Assembly (NCBI RefSeq): GCF_000718515.1
Contig: NZ_JNZS01000020.1
Coordinates: forward strand, 105,576 to 169,575
Reading direction: 5' to 3'
Length of the DNA: 64,000 bases
Source of the DNA: Micromonospora parva
Lineage (GTDB): Bacteria; Actinomycetota; Actinomycetes; Mycobacteriales; Micromonosporaceae
Positions 8,963 to 17,793 of the stretch are shown one piece after another; within the stretch, counting starts at the first letter, position 1; every line of letters starts with the position of its first letter. The position numbers and the translations under genes were made by a program. The notes under the pieces are model-generated. The model made no database searches and was not told the origin of the DNA. It saw nothing but the letters and a program-made list of their open reading frames with translations.

Positions 8963-9009
8963 GCCCAGGGCCGGCCCCGCCAGGGTACGACGTGGGCCGG
9001 ACCCTGGGC
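8963..9009. terminator. Bidirectional hairpin between convergent genes
   Basis: GCCCAGGG plus CCGGCCC (8963-8977) pairs with GGGCCGG, a bulged A, then CCCTGGGC (8994-9009), giving about 15 bp around a 16-nt loop. It sits between the stop at 8938 (+) and the stop at 9015 (-). Confidence 0.7.
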
Positions 9010-9014
9010 GTCCG

Positions 9015-10225
<1,211 letters not shown>

Positions 10226-10424
10226 TCGTCCGGCTGGACCGACTGCGGCGCGGACGCGAGCCAAACGCCGAGCTGGCTGCGCCGAGCGGTCCCGGGCCCG
10301 TCGCCGTGGAGGCAGCACCTCCCGGAAACCGCCAGATCTCGGCTGGCGTGGCAGTCTGAGTGCGGCTGTGGTGGGTAGGCAGCGGCCCGGCGGCATATCC
10401 ATACCCGCCGGGTGGGAGGCTCCG

Positions 10425-10697
10425 ATGAGCACGTACCGGGATGAACAGGGCGGCACGATCCCTCCTCCGGAGGCGGACGCCCTTGAGCAACGACAGGACG
10501 CGTTCGACGTCGGCCCGCCGGACCGGGTGTCGGGTGACGTGGACCCGGAGGCGGCCGAGGCCGACCTGGCCGAGCAGGGCGCCTTCCCGGCGGGCACGCT
10601 CGAGGAGGTGACGTCGCTGCCGGCCGACGCCAACCCGGCGGACGCCCTCGAACAGCGTCAGGAGATCCCGGCCCGCGACGAGGGACGTCGCACCTGA
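10425..10697 (+). CDS. Small acidic hypothetical protein with internal repeat
   Basis: The start is the ATG at 10425 behind GGGAGG with 6-nt spacing. The product of 90 residues is strongly acidic, with no Cys or Trp and no hydrophobic segment, and is probably largely unstructured. A repeated unit, ADALEQRQ, occurs near residue 18 (E-ADALEQRQDAF) and near residue 75 (P-ADALEQRQEIP). Similar small, disordered acidic proteins are frequent in Micromonosporaceae, but no function is known to me. A strong hairpin follows 53 bp after the stop. The gene stands alone between divergent and convergent neighbours. Confidence 0.7.
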   Translation: MSTYRDEQGGTIPPPEADALEQRQDAFDVGPPDRVSGDVDPEAAEADLAEQGAFPAGTLEEVTSLPADANPADALEQRQEIPARDEGRRT

Positions 10698-10749
10698 GCC
10701 ACGCCCGCCCCGCCACCACACGGGCCCAGCCGACCTGGTCTTCAACGGG

Positions 10750-10787
10750 TGATGCCTGTGGGTCATAAAGATGACCCACAGGCATCA
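10750..10787. terminator. Perfect 17-bp hairpin terminator
   Basis: TGATGCCTGTGGGTCAT (10750-10766), an AAAG loop, then its exact complement (10771-10787). It lies between the small acidic gene (+, stop 10697) and the Nramp gene (-, stop 10850), so it can act in both directions. Confidence 0.85.
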
Positions 10788-10849
10788 TGCTCGTGGGGAG
10801 TCGAACCCAGGCGGCCCGCCGGCTCAGCCGACGGCGCTGACCGGCCGGC

Positions 10850-12118
10850 TCAGCCGGCGGCCACCTGCCAGAGGAGGAACGCGTTGAGCGCGACCACCAG
10901 CACGGCCACCAGGGACGCGGCGGCGGTGGTGAGCGGGTGGTTGACGAGGTTGCCCATCAGGTCGCGGCGGCGGGTGAAGGCGACCACCGGGATCAGCGCG
11001 AACGGGATGCCGAAGCTGAGGATGACCTGGGACAGCACGAGCGCCCGGGTCGGGTCGAGGCCGATGGCGAGCACCCCCAGTGCGGGCAGCAGGGTGACCA
11101 GCCGACGCAGCAGCAGCGGGATCCGGCGCCGCAGGAAGCCCTGCATGATCACTTCTCCGGCGTAGGTGCCCACGCTCGTGGAGGCGAGCCCCGAGACCAG
11201 CAGGGCGACGGCGAAGCCGAACGCGGCGGCGGTCCCGATGCTCTGGCCGAGCCCGGCGTGCACCCCCTCCAGACTGTCCGCACCGCCCGGGCCACCGCCC
11301 CGGAAGCTGGCCGCGGCGATCAGCAGCATGGCGAGGTTGACCGCGCCGGCCACGCTCAGGGCGAGCAGGACGTCGGTGCGCTGACCGCGGAACAGGATCC
11401 GACGCTCGGCGTCGTCGGCGGCGGGAATGCGGTCCCGGGTGAGCGCGGAGTGCACGTAGATGACGTGCGGCATCACTGTCGCGCCGAGGATGCCGGCGGC
11501 CAGCAGCACGCTGTCCGTGCCCTGCAGGCGCGGCACCAGACCGGCCATCGCCGAGCCGGGATCGGAGCCGGAGGCGAGCAGGTTGGCGGCGAAGGCCAGC
11601 ACGATCACCCCGAGCAGGACGGCGATGGCGACCTCGAAGGCGCGGTAGCCGCGTGAGCGCAGCGCGAGCACGGCGAACGCGGCGGTGCCGATGATGATCC
11701 CGCCGGGCAGCAGGGGAATGCCGAAGAGCAGGTACAGGGCCACCGCCCCACCGATCACCTCGGCCAGGTCGGTGGCCATGGCGACCAGCTCGGCCTGCAC
11801 CCACATCATCCGGTTCACCGGCCGGGGCAGGCGTTCCCGGCACAGCTCGGGCAGGCTGCGCCCGGTGGCCAGACCCAGCTTCGCGGTGAGGGTCTGCACC
11901 AGCATCGCCATCAGGTTGGCCACCACCACGACCCAGACCAGCAGATAGCCGTAGCGGGCACCGGCGGCGGAGTTGGTGGCGAAGTTGCCGGGATCGACGT
12001 AGGCGACGGCGGCGACGAACGCCGGGCCGAGCAGGATCAGCCGGCCGCGTACCCGGCCCCGGGCGCGAGCGGCCTGTAGTGGAGTCGTCCTCGACGTCGT
12101 CAGTTCGTTGGTGACCAT
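10850..12118 (-). CDS. mntH: Nramp-family divalent metal (Mn/Fe) transporter
   Basis: This 422-residue inner-membrane protein has about 11 hydrophobic helices. The two metal-binding motifs of the family are intact: DPGNFATN in helix 1 and MPHVIYVHSAL in helix 6. A further conserved segment, QAELVAMATDLAEVIGGA, is also present. Nramp proteins import Mn2+ or Fe2+ with protons. The start is the ATG at 12118, preceded by GGAGGGGGAGG; an upstream open frame to 12325 crosses the promoter region and is rejected. The gene is divergent from the GntR-ABC operon. No metal-responsive operator (MntR/DtxR type) was recognised, so its regulation is unknown. Confidence 0.92.
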   Translation of the reverse strand: MVTNELTTSRTTPLQAARARGRVRGRLILLGPAFVAAVAYVDPGNFATNSAAGARYGYLLVWVVVVANLMAMLVQTLTAKLGLATGRSLPELCRERLPRPVNRMMWVQAELVAMATDLAEVIGGAVALYLLFGIPLLPGGIIIGTAAFAVLALRSRGYRAFEVAIAVLLGVIVLAFAANLLASGSDPGSAMAGLVPRLQGTDSVLLAAGILGATVMPHVIYVHSALTRDRIPAADDAERRILFRGQRTDVLLALSVAGAVNLAMLLIAAASFRGGGPGGADSLEGVHAGLGQSIGTAAAFGFAVALLVSGLASTSVGTYAGEVIMQGFLRRRIPLLLRRLVTLLPALGVLAIGLDPTRALVLSQVILSFGIPFALIPVVAFTRRRDLMGNLVNHPLTTAAASLVAVLVVALNAFLLWQVAAG

Positions 12119-12268
12119 CGAACCCCTCCCCCTCCACGCGGATCGCTGCCGGTCCCTTCCCGTCGGGCTGGCCCGTCGGGGCCAACCGCTGGCCTGCCGG
12201 TGCCACCTGGGCCGGCCCGGCACCCGCGAGCCGACAGTGCGCGCGGGGGTGAACGGGCCGGGGCGGGC

Positions 12269-12323
12269 TTGACAGCTCACCGGGCAACGATGAAGCTGTC
12301 TATTAGTCCTACTGTCGTAGGAC
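12269..12323 (+). promoter_or_regulatory. Promoter region and palindromic operator of GntR-ABC operon
   Basis: A TTGACA hexamer lies at 12269-12274, with a weaker TGAAGC 16 nt downstream. At 12306-12323 stands a perfect inverted repeat, GTCCTAC-TGTC-GTAGGAC, 20 bp before the GTG start of the GntR gene. This position and symmetry are what an autoregulatory YtrA-type GntR repressor would use. Confidence 0.75.
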
Positions 12324-12343
12324 AACAGGAAGGATCATCGCGA

Positions 12344-12751
12344 GTGATCGAGTTCGTACTGGACAGCCGGTCGAAGGTGAACACCTACATGCAGCTCGTG
12401 CAGCAGGTGAAACAGGCGCTGCGGGTCGGCCTGCTGACGCCGGGAGACCAGTTGCCGAAGGTCCGGGACGTCGCGCAATCCCTGGCGATCAACCCGAACA
12501 CGGTGCTGAAGGCGTACCGGGAGTTGGAGATCGAGGGTCTGGTCGGCGGCCGGCCCGGGGTGGGCACCTTCGTCCAACGCACCCTGGCCGGGGCGTCCCT
12601 GCCCAATCAGGCCGAGTTGCGCGACGACCTGGTCGCCTGGCTGCACCGGGCGCAGGCCGCCGGCCTCACGGCCGAGGACGTCATCGCCCTGGTGGAGACG
12701 ACGCTGCGCGCCACCCTCGCCGACGACGCCCCGCAGAAGGAGCCCGCGTGA
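12344..12751 (+). CDS. GntR-family (YtrA subfamily) transcriptional regulator
   Basis: The 135-residue protein has a winged-helix domain (about 10-78) with the GntR pattern LTPGDQLPKVRDVAQSL, AINPNTVLKAYRELEIEG and GRPGVGTFV. Only about 50 residues follow, which is the short helical tail typical of YtrA-type members that control ABC transporters. The start is a GTG at 12344 behind AGGAAGGA (9-nt spacing). Its stop overlaps the GTG of the ABC ATPase by four bases, so the two are translationally coupled. It most likely represses its own operon through the palindrome at 12306-12323. The inducer is unknown; cell-envelope stress is usual for the subfamily. Confidence 0.9.
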   Translation: MIEFVLDSRSKVNTYMQLVQQVKQALRVGLLTPGDQLPKVRDVAQSLAINPNTVLKAYRELEIEGLVGGRPGVGTFVQRTLAGASLPNQAELRDDLVAWLHRAQAAGLTAEDVIALVETTLRATLADDAPQKEPA

Positions 12752-13662
12752 ACGCAACGAGAGGACAAGGGATGGACATGGTCTTGGAAGCAGACCGGCT
12801 CGGCAAGCGGTACGGCAGCACCTGGGCCTTACGGGACTGCTCACTGCATCTGCCGGCCGGGCGGATCGCCGCGCTGGTCGGGCCCAACGGCGCGGGCAAG
12901 AGCACGCTGTTGCACCTGGCCGTCGGGCTGCTCAAGCCCACCGAGGGCACGGTCCGGGTGTTCGGCCGGTCTCCCTACGGCGACACGGACGGGCTGGCCG
13001 ACATCGGCTTCGTCGCCCAGGACACCCCGCTGTACCGGGACTTCACGGCGTCCGAGTTGGTCATCGCCGGCGGCAAGCTGAACAAACGGTGGGACGCGGG
13101 GTTGGCCCGCAAGCGGCTGGCCCAGCTCGGCATACCGCCGGACAAGCCGGTCGGCAAGCTCTCCGGCGGTCAACGGGCCCAGGTCGCGCTCGCCCTGGCA
13201 CTGGCCAAGCAGCCACGGCTGCTGCTGCTCGACGAACCGGTCGCCAGCCTCGACCCGCTGGCCCGACGGGAGTTCCTCCAGTCGCTGATGGGCAGCGTCG
13301 CGGAGTCAGGCACCACCGTCCTGCTCTCCTCACACCTGCTGGCCGACCTGGAACGCGTCTGCGACTACCTGATCGTGCTCAACGCCTCCCAGGTGCAGCT
13401 CACCGGCGCGGTCGACGACCTGGTCGCCGAGCACCGGCAGCTGGTCGGCCCCCGTCACGACGGCGGCGTCATCGGGGGCGTCACCGCCGTGATCCGGGCC
13501 AGCCACACCGACCGGCAGACCACCCTGCTGGTCCGCACCGACGGGCCGGTCACCGATCCGGCCTGGACGATCCGCGAGGTCAGCCTGGAGGACGTCGTGT
13601 TGGCCTACCTGGCCGACGGCACCACGCAGACCAGTCACAGCGAGTGGGGAGTGGCAGCATGA
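12748..13662 (+). CDS. ABC transporter ATP-binding protein
   Basis: This 304-residue ATPase has Walker A GPNGAGKST, Q-loop VAQDTPL, signature KLSGGQRAQ, Walker B LLLLDEPVASLD and an H-loop SSHLL. The C-terminal extension of about 70 residues is typical of ABC-2 exporters. The start is chosen as GTG at 12748, with AGAAGGAG directly upstream and a 4-base overlap with the GntR stop; an internal ATG at 12772 is an alternative. Its stop overlaps the permease ATG by four bases (ATGA). It powers the permease encoded next, as part of a GntR-regulated export or resistance operon. Confidence 0.9.
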   Translation: MNATRGQGMDMVLEADRLGKRYGSTWALRDCSLHLPAGRIAALVGPNGAGKSTLLHLAVGLLKPTEGTVRVFGRSPYGDTDGLADIGFVAQDTPLYRDFTASELVIAGGKLNKRWDAGLARKRLAQLGIPPDKPVGKLSGGQRAQVALALALAKQPRLLLLDEPVASLDPLARREFLQSLMGSVAESGTTVLLSSHLLADLERVCDYLIVLNASQVQLTGAVDDLVAEHRQLVGPRHDGGVIGGVTAVIRASHTDRQTTLLVRTDGPVTDPAWTIREVSLEDVVLAYLADGTTQTSHSEWGVAA

Positions 13663-14648
13663 TCTGGTTGACCTGGCGGCAACACCGCAAGCAGGCGTTC
13701 TTCACAGTGCTGGCGCTCGCGGCGCTGGCCGCCATGCTGGTGCCGATCGGTCTGTCGATGCGGCACACCTTCTCCGATCTTGGGCTGGCGGACTGCGCAC
13801 GTCAGCTCGCGGACACCAATGTGACGGCGGCGACCAGGGAGGCCTGCGACGCGGGTTTCCGCCGCTTCGGCAACCAGTACAGCAGCCTGAACCTGGTGGC
13901 CGTACTGCTGGTCTCCCTGCCGGTGCTGGTCGGTCTGTTCTGGGGTGCACCACTGGTCGCCCGCGAGGTGGAGCACGGCACGCACCGGTTCGTCTGGACC
14001 CAGGGCGTCGGCCGGACCCGCTGGGCCCTCGTGAAGTTCGGGCTGGTGGGCGCGGCCGTCCTGGTTCTCGCGGCGGTCTACGGGCTGGGCATGTCGTGGT
14101 GGGTCGACCCGCTGACCCAGGCCGCGTACGAGGGCCGGCTCGGCATGATCGTCTTCGACCTGCAGGGCATCGCGCCGATCGGCTACACCCTCTTCGCCGT
14201 CGCGCTCGGCATCTTCGCCGGCACGATGTGGAAGCGGATGCTGCCCGCCATGGGCATCACCCTCGCCGGGTTCATCGGCGTACGGGCGGCGGTGGAGATC
14301 CTGGCCCGACCGCACTACCAGCCGGCCCGCACCCAGACCTTCCCGATCGAGGGGGAAGGGCCACCGGAGGTCAGCCGGGGGGACTGGATCCTCACCCAGG
14401 GTGTGCGCAACCCGGACGGGACGATGATCGCGGAGGACACCCGGATCCAGTGCCCGCCGGGCGGGAAGGCCCCGGACGGCCGGGTCTGCGGGGCCGAGTT
14501 GGGCCTCGAACCGGGCGCGTACAACTGGCAGCTGTACCAGCCGGCGGACCGGTTCTGGCTGTTCCAGGGCATCGAGACCGGCATCTTCGTCGCCCTGGCC
14601 CTGCTCCTGCTCTATCTCGCCGTCCGCCGGGTCCGCCGGATCGCCTAA
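13659..14648 (+). CDS. ABC-2 type transporter permease
   Basis: The 329-residue membrane protein starts at an ATG that overlaps the ATPase stop. It opens with a cytosolic WLTWRQHRKQ, a common ABC-2 permease entry, then a helix at about 12-35. Further helices occur around 83-105, 130-152, 167-190 and 197-217. A large extracytoplasmic loop holds paired Cys (RIQCPPGG, RVCGAELG), and a last helix lies near 303-322. It forms the membrane channel with the ATPase encoded upstream. The substrate is unknown. It is the last gene of the operon; the next gene is convergent. Confidence 0.85.
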   Translation: MIWLTWRQHRKQAFFTVLALAALAAMLVPIGLSMRHTFSDLGLADCARQLADTNVTAATREACDAGFRRFGNQYSSLNLVAVLLVSLPVLVGLFWGAPLVAREVEHGTHRFVWTQGVGRTRWALVKFGLVGAAVLVLAAVYGLGMSWWVDPLTQAAYEGRLGMIVFDLQGIAPIGYTLFAVALGIFAGTMWKRMLPAMGITLAGFIGVRAAVEILARPHYQPARTQTFPIEGEGPPEVSRGDWILTQGVRNPDGTMIAEDTRIQCPPGGKAPDGRVCGAELGLEPGAYNWQLYQPADRFWLFQGIETGIFVALALLLLYLAVRRVRRIA

Positions 14649-14653
14649 CCGGT

Positions 14654-14700
14654 TGACGGGTGCTCGTCGGGGCGGCGGGGGCCTCGGCGATCACCCGTCA
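14654..14700. terminator. Possible hairpin between convergent genes
   Basis: TGACGGGTG (14654-14662) pairs with CACCCGTCA (14692-14700), with a long GC-rich loop that may fold further. It overlaps the stop codon of the minus-strand gene, so the assignment is tentative. Confidence 0.4.
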
Positions 14701-15786
14701 GCGGGGAAGGTCCACGGTCAGCGACAGCCAGGACGCGAGGTCGTGCACCTCGTCGTGCACGGCGGTGGTCACGTCGGGGGTGAAGGGCACGTCCTCGTGG
14801 ATGGCGTGCACGGTGAGGATGCCGCGCCGACGATCGGCCGTGGCGTCCAGCTTTCCGACGAGCCGGTCGCCGTGCAGGATCGGCAACGCGAAGTAGCCCC
14901 ACCGCCGACCCGCCCTGGGTTTGTACATCTCCAGCACGTAGTCGTACGCGAAGAGGTCCGCGAGGCGGACCCGGTCGTGCACCAGCCTGTCGAACGGCGA
15001 CAACAACGCCGTACGACCGGTGAAGGGCTGCCCGAGCGCGGCCGGGTCAACCCGCCACTGGCCCGCGACTCCCTCGATCACCGCTGGCTCGCCCGCGTCA
15101 CCGACCTCGGCCGGCTCGCCGGGCACCACCACCGCCTTCTCCCGGGCGATGCCCAGCGCCCGCAGCCGTCGCTCGTTGCGGAGCCGGCGTGCCTGCTCCA
15201 GCTCGACGACGGGCACGCCGGCCGGGTAGACCCGCTCCGCCACGTCCCAGAGCCGCTGTCGGCCCTGGCGGCCGGCGATCGCGACCTCGCCGCGCAGGAC
15301 CAGGAACTCCAGCATCTGGGTGACGTTGCGGTTGTTGGTCCAGCCTGACGACGGCCACGGCACGACGCTCGTGTCCGGGATGTCGCGGGACAGCAGCGGA
15401 CCGGAGCGGCCGAGCAGGTCGAGCACGTCGCGCCGGAACGAGTCGTTGGCGCGCAGCCACTCGCGGTGGCGCTCGTGACCGGGCGCCGCCGCCATCGCCG
15501 CGAGGAAGAGCCCCAGGTCGTCCATCGGACGCACCATCGCCTGGTGTTCGAACAGCGTCCGGTCCCGTTCGAGGGCGTCGCGCAACTGCGTCGGCTGGTA
15601 CGACGAACCGAGCCGGCTCCAGCAGACGAGATCGGCGCTGGGCGCGACGGCGGCCGTCGGGTCGAGCTGCACCAGGGTCAACTGACGGACCACTGTGAGA
15701 AGGTCGCTCGGGCGCGGGGCGGCCAGCAGTTGGGCCCGGATGGCGATCCGTCGCGCCTGGGCCCGATCGAGTCGGTGCACGTCCAC
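14698..15786 (-). CDS. YcaQ/AlkX-type winged-helix DNA glycosylase
   Basis: The protein of about 362 residues belongs to the HTH_42 family, which includes E. coli YcaQ (AlkX) and Streptomyces AlkZ, glycosylases that unhook DNA interstrand crosslinks. It shows the N-terminal ARRIAIRAQLL, then LVQLDPTAAV. Here Q-L-D matches the Gln-x-Asp catalytic motif of the AlkX branch rather than the Gln-x-Gln of AlkZ. Later family segments are LLSPFDRLVHDRVR and YKPRAGRRWGYFALPIL. I chose GTG 15786 because homologues begin near VHRLxRAxARR; ATG 15816 would add ten residues. AlkZ-type genes often sit with DNA-alkylating antibiotic clusters, but no such cluster is visible here, so a housekeeping repair role is more likely. 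Confidence 0.8.
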   Translation of the reverse strand: MDVHRLDRAQARRIAIRAQLLAAPRPSDLLTVVRQLTLVQLDPTAAVAPSADLVCWSRLGSSYQPTQLRDALERDRTLFEHQAMVRPMDDLGLFLAAMAAAPGHERHREWLRANDSFRRDVLDLLGRSGPLLSRDIPDTSVVPWPSSGWTNNRNVTQMLEFLVLRGEVAIAGRQGRQRLWDVAERVYPAGVPVVELEQARRLRNERRLRALGIAREKAVVVPGEPAEVGDAGEPAVIEGVAGQWRVDPAALGQPFTGRTALLSPFDRLVHDRVRLADLFAYDYVLEMYKPRAGRRWGYFALPILHGDRLVGKLDATADRRRGILTVHAIHEDVPFTPDVTTAVHDEVHDLASWLSLTVDLPR

Positions 15787-15856
15787 GCCGGCGAGCCTAG
15801 CGGCGCTCAGCGGCATCGACCGGGCCCAGCGAGTCGGATTGCTCAGCGGCTCGTGC

Positions 15857-16687
15857 TCAGTCGGCCAGCCGCCGGTACCGGAGGACCGAGAGTGGCAGGA
15901 AGACCGCCACCAGGACGAGCGGCCAGAGCACCGCCAGCCACGGGTAGTGCTGCGCAGCCCAGGAGTCACCGCCCCAACCGGGGTTGCCGAACAGCTCGCG
16001 GGTGGCGCCGACGGTCGCCGACAGCGGGTTCCACGCGGCCACCGCACCGAGCCAGGCGGGCATGGTGGACGGTGCCACGAACGCGTTGGAGAGGAAGCCG
16101 AGCGGAAACTCCAGGGTCTGCACGGCCACCACGGCCGTCTGTCCACGGGTGACCAGCCCGAGGAAGATGCCGACCCAGATCAGGGCGAAGCGCAGCAGCA
16201 GGATCAACCCCACCGCCGCCAGCGTGGCCGCGGCCCCGCCGTGCGCCCGCCACCCGATTGCCAGACCGGTCAGCAGCAGGACTCCGAGGGTGACCAGCGC
16301 GAACAGCATGTCGGCCACCGCCCGGGCCGCCAGCGGCGCCAGCGGGGAAACGGGCATCGATCGGAGCCGGTCGGTCACGCCGCGCTCCAGGTCCTCGGCG
16401 ACGGCCACCGTGGTGAGGCTGATGCCGAAGACCATGGTCATCACGAACATGCCGGGCATCAGGAACTCCCGGTAGCTGCCGCCGCCGGGCACCTGCAACG
16501 CGCCACCGAACAGGTAGGCGAACATCAGCACGATCAGGATGTTGAAGCCGAGCGAGGCGATCAGCGGGCCGGGGTCGCGTCGCCACCGGGCCAGGTTGCG
16601 CCAGATCAGGGTGCCGCTGTCGGCCAGGAGGGCGGGACGGCCGGGCGTCAGATCCACCGCCGGGGCCGGCATGCTCACCGCGCTCAT
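15857..16687 (-). CDS. DrrB-like ABC-2 exporter permease
   Basis: The 276-residue permease has six helices at about 45-66, 79-102, 124-147, 154-180, 187-207 and 247-267. Family marks are the FLMPGMFVMTMVFGISLTTV segment and the DLERGVTDRLRSMPVSPLA loop, shared by daunorubicin-type exporters (DrrB/NodJ). The ATG at 16687 overlaps the ATPase stop (ATGA), so the two subunits are made together. It probably exports a hydrophobic compound or drug. The final gene of a two-gene operon; the next gene downstream is the YcaQ homologue on the same strand, 70 bp away. Confidence 0.9.
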   Translation of the reverse strand: MSAVSMPAPAVDLTPGRPALLADSGTLIWRNLARWRRDPGPLIASLGFNILIVLMFAYLFGGALQVPGGGSYREFLMPGMFVMTMVFGISLTTVAVAEDLERGVTDRLRSMPVSPLAPLAARAVADMLFALVTLGVLLLTGLAIGWRAHGGAAATLAAVGLILLLRFALIWVGIFLGLVTRGQTAVVAVQTLEFPLGFLSNAFVAPSTMPAWLGAVAAWNPLSATVGATRELFGNPGWGGDSWAAQHYPWLAVLWPLVLVAVFLPLSVLRYRRLAD

Positions 16688-17652
16688 GCCACCACCTCGG
16701 CGGTCGGTGCCCGGTCTCCGGTGAGGTGCAGGAACACGTCGTCCAGGGTCGGTCGGCGCAGCGCGACGTCCGCCACCGGGACGTTCACGGCGTCGAGCGC
16801 CCGCAACACGTCGACGAGCGCGCCGGCCCGGTGACCGACCCGGACGCTCACCATCCGCCGGTCCACGTCGACAGTCGGTTCGTCGTCGACCGCCCGGCGG
16901 ACCTCGGCGACGGCGACGGCGAGGTCGGTCGGCGCCGCGACGACCACCTCGATCCGGTCGCCGCCGAGCCGGGTCTTCAGGTCGTCCGGCGTACCCTCGG
17001 CGATCACCCGGCCGGCCTCGACCACCGAGATCCGGTCGGCGAGTTGGTCGGCCTCGTCCAGGTGCTGGGTGGTGAGCAGCACTGTGGTGCCGGTGCGCAC
17101 CAACTCCCGGACCGACTCCCACACCTCGTTGCGCCCGCGCGGGTCCAGCCCGGTGGTGGGCTCGTCGAGGAAGAGGACCGCGGGGGCCAGGATCATGCCG
17201 GCCGCCAGGTCGAGCCGGCGGCGCATCCCTCCCGAGTACGTGCTGACCGGCTGCTCGGCGGCGTCGGCGAGACCGAAGCGTTCCAGCAGCTCGGCCGCCC
17301 GCTGCCGGGCCCGCCGGCGACCGAGGTGGAACAGCCGGCCGAAGAGCACCAGGTTCTGCCGACCGCTGAGCGCCTCGTCGAGCGCGGGATGCTGCCCCAC
17401 CAGACCGATGCGGTAGCGCACCTGGTCGGGCTGGTTCGTCACGTCGAACCCGGCGACCTCGGCACGACCCTCGTCCAGCCGTAGCAGTGTGGACAGGATC
17501 CGTACCGAGGTGGTCTTGCCGGCACCGTTCGGGCCGAGCAGGCCGCACACCGTTCCCTGCGGCACCCGCAGGTCGAAGCCGTCCAGCGCGTACCGCTCCC
17601 GGTATCGCTTGCGCAGCCCCTGGGCCGCTATCGCGTCGCCTCTTGTCGTCAC
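16684..17652 (-). CDS. DrrA-like ABC exporter ATP-binding protein
   Basis: The 322-residue ATPase has Walker A GPNGAGKTT, Q-loop VGQHPALDEALSG, signature TYSGGMRRRLDLA, Walker B VLFLDEPTTGLDP and the LTTQHLDEADQLAD switch region. These are typical of the daunorubicin-resistance (DrrA) subfamily. The C-terminal domain carries VALRRPTLDDVFLHLTG, the conserved DrrA tail. The start is a GTG at 17652, without a strong ribosome site. It works with the permease encoded next. A perfect palindrome at 17681-17703, about 30 bp upstream, probably binds a repressor, but no regulator gene lies alongside. Confidence 0.9.
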   Translation of the reverse strand: MTTRGDAIAAQGLRKRYRERYALDGFDLRVPQGTVCGLLGPNGAGKTTSVRILSTLLRLDEGRAEVAGFDVTNQPDQVRYRIGLVGQHPALDEALSGRQNLVLFGRLFHLGRRRARQRAAELLERFGLADAAEQPVSTYSGGMRRRLDLAAGMILAPAVLFLDEPTTGLDPRGRNEVWESVRELVRTGTTVLLTTQHLDEADQLADRISVVEAGRVIAEGTPDDLKTRLGGDRIEVVVAAPTDLAVAVAEVRRAVDDEPTVDVDRRMVSVRVGHRAGALVDVLRALDAVNVPVADVALRRPTLDDVFLHLTGDRAPTAEVVA

Positions 17653-17680
17653 AGCGCTCCCTCACCACGTTGTCAGCACG

Positions 17681-17703
17681 CCTACCGTACAACATACGGT
17701 AGG
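17681..17703 (-). promoter_or_regulatory. Perfect 9-bp palindromic operator before the DrrAB genes
   Basis: CCTACCGTA-CAACA-TACGGTAGG is an exact inverted repeat with a 5-nt centre, 29 bp before the GTG at 17652. Its size suits a TetR-family dimer. On the minus strand the centre reads TATGTT, which could serve as a -10 box that the bound regulator would block. Confidence 0.8.
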
Positions 17704-17764
17704 CCGTACGAGAATGCTGAGCGCGTCGAAGCCCACAGCACAGCGAGGGAGGTGAGAAGGGGGA

Positions 17765-17784
17765 GCCCGCCGGAGCCGGCGGGC
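17765..17784 (-). terminator. Hairpin after the ROK gene
   Basis: GCCCGCC (17765-17771) pairs with GGCGGGC (17778-17784) around a GGAGCC loop. It lies 10 bp beyond the ROK stop codon on the minus strand. Confidence 0.6.
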
Positions 17785-17793
17785 ACTCCACGG

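Noticed and set aside
10788..10815. On the minus strand, GGGTTCGACTCCCC looks like the T-arm of a tRNA, next to the terminator at 10750-10787.
   Set aside because: Only three stem pairs form and no anticodon, D-arm or acceptor stem can be found; the Nramp gene ends at 10850, leaving no room for a full tRNA. It may be a chance match or a worn att-site remnant.
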